Assembly (NCBI GenBank): GCA_904420155.1
Contig: CAJFUH010000113.1
Location: forward strand, 1-7,405
Direction: 5' to 3'
DNA length: 7,405 bases
DNA from: an uncultured Clostridia bacterium
GTDB lineage: Bacteria > Bacillota > Clostridia > Oscillospirales > Acutalibacteraceae
The notes under the pieces were generated by a model, which did not search any database, was not told the origin of the DNA, and saw only the letters and a list, made by a program, of their open reading frames with translations. Below, piece by piece: positions 1 through 4,951 of this stretch (within the stretch, counting starts at the first letter, position 1; every line of letters begins with the position of its first letter). Position numbers and translations under genes: made by a program.

Positions 1-54
1 CATCAGAAATAGTACGGCAAGTGGGGAAATGATCAGGCTGGCATGTTTTTTCAC
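1..54 (-). CDS. Possible 5' end of a gene leaving the window (membrane or secreted N-terminus)
   Basis: On the minus strand a GTG at 54-52 opens a frame that stays open to the window edge and reads MKKHASLIISPLAVLFLM. Two lysines followed by a long hydrophobic run is what a signal peptide or first membrane helix looks like. A weak GAGG lies 11 bases upstream, which is rather far. The same frame is open back to a stop at 105-103, so TTG codons at 96-94 or 87-85 could be the true start, giving a longer N-terminus (SYLNSNESEVFPSV before the KKH), but their spacing to a purine-rich AAGG at 104-101 is also poor. Only 18 to 32 codons are visible, so no family can be named. It follows the probable terminator at 152-190, which suggests a separate transcription unit or readthrough. 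Confidence 0.35.
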   Translation of the reverse strand, partial: MKKHASLIISPLAVLFLM

Positions 55-151
55 GGATGGGAAAACCTCGCTTTCGTTGGAGTTCAAATAGGACAAAAAG
101 CCTTACCCAAAAAGAAGGGAAAGCGCAGAAAAAGGGCTGGGAACATAGAAA

Positions 152-190
152 TACCGCTCCCGGCGGAACGCTTCCGCCGGGACAGCGGTA
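152..190 (-). terminator. Probable intrinsic terminator of the SEDS-PBP operon
   Basis: This is a strong GC-rich hairpin 18 bases past the penicillin-binding protein stop codon. The inner arms at 159-168 and 172-181 (CCCGGCGGAA / TTCCGCCGGG) pair perfectly around a 3-base loop. Outer arms at 152-158 and 184-190 (TACCGCT / AGCGGTA) add seven pairs, with a 2-base bulge. On the minus strand the stem is followed by TTTCTATG, a weak U-tract. On the plus strand it is followed by AAAAG, so it should work only on the minus strand. The stem is convincing; the short U-tract is the main doubt. Confidence 0.7.
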
Positions 191-208
191 AAAGAACTTA
201 AGCAACAG

Positions 209-1594
209 TCAGCTGCGGACCGATTTGGCGGCTTCCTGCAAAACGGCTTCCACAACCGGGGCCGCGGAGGAAATGCCGTATCCCCCGTTTTCTACGACAA
301 CGGCAAATGCCAACGGACAGTCTTCGTCGGTGGTGTACCCCACCATCCATCCGTTGGGCTGTTTGCCTTCGCCCACCTCGCCGGTACCTGTTTTAGCGCA
401 CACGGTAAGGCCGGGGAACCGGTCGTCCCCATAGTTTGTTTGCACGGTATATCGCATGATATCCCCCAGGGCGTTGGCGGTGCCTTCCGTCATCAGGCGG
501 TCGCCTGATTTCCCTTTTCCCGTGCGGGTGGCGATACCCAGAGGGGACGTCACTTCGCTGATATAATAGGGCATGACCGGTTGGCCGCTGTTTGCAACAG
601 CGCCCATCAGGATGGCCATATGCATGGGGTTGGACAGGTTGGTATACTGCCCGATACCGGACCACCCCAGCCCGGCGTCGTCCGCCTCGGATACGTTGTA
701 GACGCTTTTGGCGGTGGAAATCCCTTCGATGGAAAAAGAACGGTTAAAGCCCAGTTTTTCCGCCTCCGTGGTCATCTTGTCCTTGCCCAGCTCCATGGCG
801 ATTTCCGCAAAGGCCACATTGCAGGACTTGGCCATAGCGTCTTCAAAGTTAATTTGCCCATGATGGGCCATACAAGTGATCTTCTGCCCGTTTACCTCAA
901 TAGAGCCGTTGCAGGTAAAGGTGCGGCTGTTGATATCCGACATATAGTCGATGGCGGCGGCGCTGGTGATCACCTTAAAGGTGGAACCGGGGGTATAGGT
1001 GGAAGAAAGCACATTATTGAGATACGCGCCCTCGTACTGGCCGCTGGTATCCTGATCCATATCAGGGGGATTGTTGGGATCAAAGGTGGGGGTGCTCACC
1101 ATGCAGACGACCTCCCCGGTTTTATAGTTGTACACGATAACAGCGCCTTTACGGCCGTTCATAGCCTGGTAGGCGGTACGGCACACCTTGCTGTCCAAAG
1201 TCAGATGGATGTCGCTGCCTTTCCCAGTGATCTGCGGAAGGGTGATTCCCGTAAAGAAATTATAGCCCGCCAGATCGGAACGGTTGGCGTTTTGTACGGC
1301 GGTAGAGATAAACCGTTCGTTATCCCCCACGGTGTGCAGCATGGCTTTCCTGGTATCGGCATCGGAATTGTATACCCGGTTGCCGTCCACGGTTTCCGCC
1401 AGCACTACGCCGTTGCGGTCCAGAATTTCCCCAGCGGTGCTCAGGGAACCGGAGCCGGATAAATGCTGATTGACAGAGCTGGTGGCCCATGCTTCCCCGT
1501 GAAAGACCAACCGGAACAGGAAAAAACCCAATCCAAACAGGAAGGCCGCCGTTAACAGAAAAACGATCATAGACCGGACGCGGGTAGTTTTCAT
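209..1594 (-). CDS. pbpA: Class B penicillin-binding protein (peptidoglycan D,D-transpeptidase, PbpA-like)
   Basis: This 461-residue protein cross-links stem peptides of peptidoglycan on the outer face of the membrane. One N-terminal membrane helix spans about residues 7-30. A short extracellular segment carries the GEILDRNG signature (about 55-62) that starts the non-catalytic part of class B PBPs. The transpeptidase domain fills about 145-455 and has all three active-site motifs: STFK with nucleophile S204 and K207, SCN at 257-259, and KTGT at 401-404. The N-terminal region (about 31-130) is much shorter than the dimerisation domain of typical PBP2 or SpoVD proteins, which exceed 550 residues. 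In size and layout it resembles actinobacterial PbpA. The ATG overlaps the stop of the upstream SEDS gene as ATGA and has AAGGAGG 8 bases upstream, so translation is probably coupled, as expected for a SEDS/bPBP pair. The family is certain; the symbol is by analogy, and a role in elongation, division or sporulation cannot be chosen from sequence. Confidence 0.93.
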   Translation of the reverse strand: MKTTRVRSMIVFLLTAAFLFGLGFFLFRLVFHGEAWATSSVNQHLSGSGSLSTAGEILDRNGVVLAETVDGNRVYNSDADTRKAMLHTVGDNERFISTAVQNANRSDLAGYNFFTGITLPQITGKGSDIHLTLDSKVCRTAYQAMNGRKGAVIVYNYKTGEVVCMVSTPTFDPNNPPDMDQDTSGQYEGAYLNNVLSSTYTPGSTFKVITSAAAIDYMSDINSRTFTCNGSIEVNGQKITCMAHHGQINFEDAMAKSCNVAFAEIAMELGKDKMTTEAEKLGFNRSFSIEGISTAKSVYNVSEADDAGLGWSGIGQYTNLSNPMHMAILMGAVANSGQPVMPYYISEVTSPLGIATRTGKGKSGDRLMTEGTANALGDIMRYTVQTNYGDDRFPGLTVCAKTGTGEVGEGKQPNGWMVGYTTDEDCPLAFAVVVENGGYGISSAAPVVEAVLQEAAKSVRS

Positions 1595-3276
1595 GTCTTT
1601 CGCCTCCTTGCGGCATAAGTCCGTTCATCCGACGCTTTGATAAAGGCCAGCAGCGCCCACACCGACATCAGGCTGGACCCGCCCGCACTGATAAAAGGCA
1701 GGGTAACGCCGGTAAGGGGCAGGATATCCGTAGCGCCGAAAATATTCAGGCAAGCCTGAAATACCATCATGCCCGCGGCGGAACAGGAAGCGATGGAATA
1801 TAAGGTGGACCGGCTGCGGGAACTGACGGTGACGGCGTACAGGGCCAAAGCGGCCAGGGAAGCCGCGATAATCAAGGCGCACAGCACGCCCATCTCCTCG
1901 CAGATCATGCCGAACGCCAGGTCGCTGGTGGAGGCAGCCACGTATTTGAGATTCCCACGTCCCAGGCCCATGCCGAACAATCCGCCGCTGGCGGAATAGG
2001 AAAGCACCCTGGTTTGCTGGTATCCCAGCCCGTCGGCGTATTCCCACACCTTGCCCCAGGCTGCGAACCGGTTGGCGATGTAAGGTTTCAGCTGCAGGAT
2101 CACAAAGATCCCCAGCACCGCCGCCGCACAGACAAAGATAATGGTGCGGATGTTGCCCGACCGGATAAACGCCACGATTAAAAAGGTCAGGAAAAAGATA
2201 CAGGCGGTCCCGTAATCCCCCATGAGGAACAACGCCCCAATGCAAAGGGCGGAAAACACAATAAATTCCGTCATGTTTTTCCCGGTTTGCAAGCAGTTAA
2301 GGGTGGAAGTCCCCACCAGGATCATGACGATCTTGACGAATTCCGAAGGCTGGATGGAGAAGGGGCCGATGTAGATCCAGTTTTGGGAGCCGTTGACCAC
2401 CGTCCCCAAAACCAGGTTGGCGGCAAGCAAAGCCAAACCAAAGACGGCGATGGGAAGCCTCCATTTCATCACCCGGTCGGGGTTCCCGATAAACCAAAGG
2501 AGGAAACAGAACAGGCACATCCCAATGACCAGCGCCGCCACCTGGGTAAGGGTATTCTCGATATCGACGCCGGATATGATGGACACACCGATCCCCGAAA
2601 GGAAAATGGCCAACGTTTCCAATTCAAAACTGACCCGGTGAAAAACGGTTTTTGTGAGTAAAAACAAAATCCAGGCGGCCGCCGTCACGCCGGCAAAAGG
2701 GAGCAGCGCCTCCCAGGAGAACGGATCGCTGGAGAAACAAACCTGTAAAGCGCATACCAGATGAAAAAAGGAGACAAAAAACAAGAGCAAAGCGGGGGAA
2801 ATAGACGGCTTTTTCCGTTTGTCGAAGAACCAGGACCCCCGGCGCTTGACGGGGCGTTCCGCCCGTTGCAGAACCAGCGTGGTGGTTCCCAGCGTCATCC
2901 GGTCCCCCACATGGACGGTGGCCCGTTTGTCGATCTTTTGCCCATTGAGCAGGATCCCGGATTTGGACCCGGTATCCGCGATCATCCAGCCCTCTTCCCG
3001 GCGGTACAGCACCGCATGGTTGCGGGAAACGGTCTGATCCGCTAACATAATATCGGAAGTTTTGCTTCGCCCGATGGAATTTTCCCAGTAAATCACGGGG
3101 ATCCGGTCCCGCGTGACCAGGTTGTCCAGCACAATCAGCGGCTGTTCCTCCCTCTGGTGGTTCCGCATGGAGGAAAAGATATGGTATAAAATAAGCAGGG
3201 CAAAAAAAGGCTGTAGGATCCGTATGACAAATAGGATCAGCGACAGCAGGGCATCCGGAGAAGATAAATCCAGCAC
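1591..3276 (-). CDS. FHA-domain/SEDS fusion: FtsW/RodA/SpoVE-family peptidoglycan glycosyltransferase
   Basis: The protein (561 residues from the GTG start) polymerises lipid II into glycan strands in the membrane, normally with a class B PBP partner, which is the next gene. From the GTG start, a first membrane helix (about 10-34) is followed by an FHA domain (about 48-138). The FHA domain keeps the phosphothreonine-binding signature: GRSKTSD at 69-75, SRNH at 84-87, and NG at 111-112. A basic linker follows (KRRGSWFFDKRKKP, about 144-157), then the multi-helix SEDS domain. SEDS hallmarks are WIYIGPFSIQPSEF (300-313), GGLFGMGLGRGN (431-442), the loop TSDLAFGMICEE with the likely catalytic D452, and LPLTGVTLPFISAGGSS (519-535). 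The usual family length is about 370-420, and the FHA part explains the excess. An in-frame TTG at 3297 could start the protein 7 codons earlier, but only the GTG has a well-placed ribosome binding site. Gene order is SEDS then PBP with a 4-base overlap. Whether it acts as RodA, FtsW or SpoVE cannot be decided here; phospho-control through the FHA domain is inferred. Confidence 0.92.
   Translation of the reverse strand: MLDLSSPDALLSLILFVIRILQPFFALLILYHIFSSMRNHQREEQPLIVLDNLVTRDRIPVIYWENSIGRSKTSDIMLADQTVSRNHAVLYRREEGWMIADTGSKSGILLNGQKIDKRATVHVGDRMTLGTTTLVLQRAERPVKRRGSWFFDKRKKPSISPALLLFFVSFFHLVCALQVCFSSDPFSWEALLPFAGVTAAAWILFLLTKTVFHRVSFELETLAIFLSGIGVSIISGVDIENTLTQVAALVIGMCLFCFLLWFIGNPDRVMKWRLPIAVFGLALLAANLVLGTVVNGSQNWIYIGPFSIQPSEFVKIVMILVGTSTLNCLQTGKNMTEFIVFSALCIGALFLMGDYGTACIFFLTFLIVAFIRSGNIRTIIFVCAAAVLGIFVILQLKPYIANRFAAWGKVWEYADGLGYQQTRVLSYSASGGLFGMGLGRGNLKYVAASTSDLAFGMICEEMGVLCALIIAASLAALALYAVTVSSRSRSTLYSIASCSAAGMMVFQACLNIFGATDILPLTGVTLPFISAGGSSLMSVWALLAFIKASDERTYAARRRKT
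1603..1609 (-). promoter_or_regulatory. Ribosome binding site of the penicillin-binding protein gene
   Basis: AAGGAGG on the minus strand lies 8 bases before the ATG at 1594-1592 and inside the last codons of the SEDS gene. It fixes the start codon and, together with the ATGA overlap, indicates translational coupling. Confidence 0.85.
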
Positions 3277-3284
3277 CGGCGTCG

Positions 3285-3293
3285 CCCCCTTTC
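3285..3293 (-). promoter_or_regulatory. Ribosome binding site that selects the GTG start of the FHA-SEDS gene
   Basis: The minus strand reads GAAAGGGGG here, 8 bases before the GTG at 3276-3274. The alternative TTG at 3297-3295 has only a T-rich stretch upstream and lies directly against this site. The site therefore argues for the GTG start and a protein of 561 rather than 568 residues. Confidence 0.65.
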
Positions 3294-3323
3294 TCAAAAA
3301 CTAAATATATAAAATATGCGGTT

Positions 3324-3374
3324 TGCGTACCTCTTTAGTATGTTCCAGATAACTCAACAAAATGATAGTACGCA
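3324..3374. repeat. Inverted repeat TGCGTAC/GTACGCA spanning the -10 region
   Basis: TGCGTAC at 3324-3330 and GTACGCA at 3368-3374 are perfect 7-base inverted copies with 37 bases between them. On the minus strand the first-met copy sits in the spacer between -35 and -10, and the other lies in the transcribed leader about 25 bases past the expected start. Because one copy is upstream of the start site, the pair cannot form an RNA hairpin, so if it means anything it is a DNA-level operator. It may also be chance. Confidence 0.35.
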
Positions 3375-3390
3375 CAAAAGGAAAAGTCAA
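3362..3390 (-). promoter_or_regulatory. Sigma-A-type promoter of the FHA-SEDS/PBP operon
   Basis: On the minus strand TTGACT (3390-3385) and TATCAT (3367-3362) are each one base from consensus and are separated by exactly 17 bases. Transcription should start near 3355, giving a leader of roughly 80 bases before the GTG. No other promoter is evident between this one and the terminator at 3559-3624. Confidence 0.75.
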
Positions 3391-3558
3391 ATTGCATTTT
3401 TGTAAGGTTTTCCTTTCCTATTTAGAAATATTTTCAATAATTTTTATTATACCAGGAATTCTGGAAATTTTTGTGAACAGAGAGAAAACGCGTCTCCAAT
3501 GGAAAAATGCGTCTGGAGTTTTAAGGGTTTCCCATAATTCCGCGCTGATCTGAGAAAG
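3391..3558. other. AT-rich spacer, no gene seen
   Basis: This is the part of the 348-base gap between the FHA-SEDS start and the mltG stop that lies between the promoter and the terminator. It is strongly AT-rich. The only structure seen is an imperfect palindrome CCAGGAATTCTGG at about 3452-3464. Open frames across it lack ribosome binding sites. Confidence 0.6.
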
Positions 3559-3624
3559 TTTCCCGCAGAAAAAGGGGCCCCTTCCTTTATCAAAAGAAAA
3601 GAGCCCTCTTTTTTGTGCGGGAAA
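3559..3624. terminator. Strong two-tier bidirectional terminator after mltG
   Basis: The structure begins at the base next to the mltG stop codon. Outer arms TTTCCCGCA (3559-3567) and TGCGGGAAA (3616-3624) pair perfectly. Inside, 3574-3588 pairs with 3593-3608 through 15 pairs including G-U pairs, with a single bulged base and a 4-base loop (3589-3592). The inner stem is flanked by A5 at 3569-3573, which is a U5 tract on the minus strand, and by T6 at 3609-3614 on the plus strand. It can therefore stop transcripts from either side. Its main job is to end the mltG transcript and insulate the FHA-SEDS promoter. Confidence 0.88.
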
Positions 3625-4587
3625 TTAGGCGACCGGGATGCCGGCGGCTTCACAGTTTGCCAAATGTTCTTCATGGGTGCTGGCGTAATAATAATTGCCG
3701 TTTGCATCGTTGACAAAATACAGGTAATCGGTATCTTCCGGATACAGGGCGGCGGTAATCCATTGCTTGCCCGGATTACAGATGGGGCCGGCGGGAAGGC
3801 CGGAGCACTTATAGGTATTGTAATAGGAATTGTACCGGTTGATATCCCCTGTGATATAGGGTTTCACGGAATTTTCCACATAGCGGATGGAGGAATCCAT
3901 CTGCAATTTCATCCCGGCTTTCAGGCGGTTGTGGATGATGGAAGAGACCTTTCCCAATTCGTTGGGATTCCCCGCCTCCCCTTGGATCAGAGAAGCGATG
4001 GTGAGGATTTCATCCATGGAATACCCCAATTCCGCGGCCCTTTGCCGGTCTTCTTCCGTAACGTATTGTTCTTCCGCCCGCAGGAACATCCCCAGCACGT
4101 CTTCCGGCTTCATATTAAGCTGAAAAGTGTACGTGGCGGGGAACAGATATCCCTCCAAACGGAAACAGCGGTGCTCGTTGTAGGGCTGAGCGGCTACCAG
4201 CGGGTAGTAGCTGTAGTCATAAGTATTGATGGTGTCCAGCAATTCCTGCTTGGTACATACCCCTTTTTCTTCCAGCATCTCCGCCATTTGGGCAAAGGTT
4301 TTGCCTTCCGGGAAGGTAATTTTGACCGTTTGCGGGGCAGGGGCGGCAGAGGAAGTGGAAGGGGTTCCCGATGAGGGAGAAACAGCCCCGCCGCTGGATG
4401 CGGAAAGAGAAGAGGATTCTTCCCCGCCGTCGGATCGGGGCGGAGGCAGAGTGTCCACCAAACGGTTATGGGATTCTGTAGGCAGCGAAGATTCTTCCGA
4501 CATACTGGATAGATTGCCGCCCGCGTTGCAGCCGGCGATGGAAATACAACATATAAGGAGCAACGAAACAAGCAGTCCCCATTTCAT
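3625..4587 (-). CDS. mltG: MltG-type endolytic peptidoglycan transglycosylase (YceG-like), putative lipoprotein
   Basis: MltG cuts nascent glycan strands at the outer face of the membrane and is thought to set their length by releasing them from the synthase. The 320-residue protein starts MKWGLLVSLLLICCISIAGC: one lysine, a hydrophobic core and a lipobox IAGC with C20, so it probably carries a lipid anchor. Residues about 21-87 are a low-complexity Ser/Pro/Gly/Glu linker. A small LysM-like subdomain (VKITFPEGKTFAQMAEMLEEKG, 88-109) precedes the catalytic domain. That domain has EGYLFPATYTF (about 145-155), ASLIQGEAG with the expected catalytic E204, HNRLKAGMKLQMDSSIRY (219-236), and the SGLPAGPICNPG and DYLYFVNDANG blocks. 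The ATG at 4587 has AGGAAGG 7 bases upstream. An earlier in-frame ATG at 4641 lies inside the promoter and cannot be used. The family usually has a plain membrane helix at the N-terminus. The gene is monocistronic but points the same way as the SEDS-PBP operon. Confidence 0.93.
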   Translation of the reverse strand: MKWGLLVSLLLICCISIAGCNAGGNLSSMSEESSLPTESHNRLVDTLPPPRSDGGEESSSLSASSGGAVSPSSGTPSTSSAAPAPQTVKITFPEGKTFAQMAEMLEEKGVCTKQELLDTINTYDYSYYPLVAAQPYNEHRCFRLEGYLFPATYTFQLNMKPEDVLGMFLRAEEQYVTEEDRQRAAELGYSMDEILTIASLIQGEAGNPNELGKVSSIIHNRLKAGMKLQMDSSIRYVENSVKPYITGDINRYNSYYNTYKCSGLPAGPICNPGKQWITAALYPEDTDYLYFVNDANGNYYYASTHEEHLANCEAAGIPVA

Positions 4588-4594
4588 ATAGGAT

Positions 4595-4601
4595 CCTTCC
4601 T
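4595..4601 (-). promoter_or_regulatory. Ribosome binding site of mltG
   Basis: AGGAAGG on the minus strand is 7 bases before the ATG at 4587-4585. It supports this start over the in-frame ATG codons further upstream at 4641 and 4608. Confidence 0.75.
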
Positions 4602-4617
4602 TTCTCATTTTTGATCT

Positions 4618-4646
4618 ATTGTAGTCGAATTTTGGAGCCATGGCAA
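4618..4646 (-). promoter_or_regulatory. Sigma-A-type promoter of mltG
   Basis: On the minus strand TTGCCA (4646-4641) and TACAAT (4623-4618) are each one mismatch from consensus and are separated by 17 bases. The expected start of transcription is near 4611, leaving a leader of only about 24 bases. Confidence 0.75.
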
Positions 4647-4876
4647 GGAAAAGTGAAGGTTTCTAACAGGAAGAAGATGGATTCTACGATGCGTGGAGAG
4701 ATCCTGTGTTTCTACTGGCAGAGCGGATGAAACCGTAAGGGATGCTGGAGCCCTTTACGGACCAAAATAAGGAAAGAAAAACCTTTCAAATAAGAATTCG
4801 GGTTGCTTTTTGTTTCCCAAAATCCCCCTTTTTTCCGAAGAAAAAGAAAGGGAAGCATTTTCTCATCGAGAAAAGA
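4647..4876. other. Gene-free region between the divergent mltG and nrdJ promoters
   Basis: No convincing gene is present. It holds a short hairpin at 4733-4760, a 17-codon frame at 4677-4730, and a pyrimidine/purine-asymmetric imperfect hairpin (4826-4834 with 4843-4852, CCCTTTTTT against AAA-G-AAAGGG). The right half is AT-rich and could serve as an UP-like element for the nrdJ promoter. There is no B12-box or other cobalamin riboswitch core that I can recognise. Confidence 0.5.
4733..4760. repeat. Short hairpin of unknown role
   Basis: CCGTAAGGG (4733-4741) pairs with CCCTTTACGG (4751-4760) through nine pairs with one bulged T and a 9-base loop. No T-run follows on the plus strand, and only TTT follows on the minus strand, so it is not a convincing terminator. 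Confidence 0.45.
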
Positions 4877-4904
4877 TTGACTTCAAAAAATTAAGTGATA
4901 CAAT
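4877..4904 (+). promoter_or_regulatory. Sigma-A-type promoter of nrdJ
   Basis: TTGACT (4877-4882) and TACAAT (4899-4904), each one base from consensus, are 16 bases apart. Transcription should begin near 4911, giving a leader of about 40 bases, too short for a riboswitch. Confidence 0.75.
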
Positions 4905-4913
4905 ATGTAGTGT
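4898..4913 (+). promoter_or_regulatory. NrdR box over the nrdJ -10 element
   Basis: ATACAATATGTAGTGT matches the published NrdR-box consensus acaCwAtATaTwGtgt at 14 of 16 positions, including the key C, A, T and G positions. It covers the -10 element and the start site, so bound NrdR would block transcription. NrdR boxes usually occur in pairs about 31-32 bases apart. The window at the right distance upstream (4867-4882, over the -35) matches only 9 of 16, so a second box is degenerate or absent. NrdR itself is not in this window. Confidence 0.7.
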
Positions 4914-4937
4914 TTGATAAGAGACAGATAACTAAAT

Positions 4938-4943
4938 AGGAGG
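4938..4943 (+). promoter_or_regulatory. Ribosome binding site of nrdJ
   Basis: A consensus AGGAGG sits 8 bases before the ATG at 4952, fixing the start. Confidence 0.88.
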
Positions 4944-4951
4944 AATTCAAT

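Noticed and set aside
60..110. Possible tRNA because of a GGAGTTCAAAT segment resembling a T-loop
   Set aside because: The flanks do not pair into a T arm, and no acceptor or anticodon stem can be built around it.
581..1462. 293-codon open frame on the plus strand opposite the penicillin-binding protein
   Set aside because: It is a mirror of the transpeptidase gene with a Gly/His/Val-rich, low-information product and no ribosome binding site.
3277..3297. TTG start at 3297 for the FHA-SEDS protein
   Set aside because: No ribosome binding site precedes it, whereas GAAAGGGGG lies 8 bases before the GTG at 3276.
3362..3553. 63-codon plus-strand frame in the gap before the FHA-SEDS gene
   Set aside because: There is no ribosome binding site, its first codons overlap the minus-strand -10 element, and the composition is that of AT-rich spacer.
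3613..4374. 253-codon open frame on the plus strand opposite mltG
   Set aside because: It is antisense to the conserved MltG domain, starts inside the terminator hairpin and ends in Arg/Gly repeats complementary to the Ser/Pro linker.
4588..4641. Start of MltG at the upstream ATG (4641)
   Set aside because: It falls within the promoter (TTGCCA-17-TACAAT) and would spoil the signal peptide; the ATG at 4587 has a good ribosome binding site.
4647..4951. Cobalamin riboswitch upstream of the B12-dependent reductase
   Set aside because: I looked for a B12-box-like core and found none, and the leader after the promoter is only about 40 bases.
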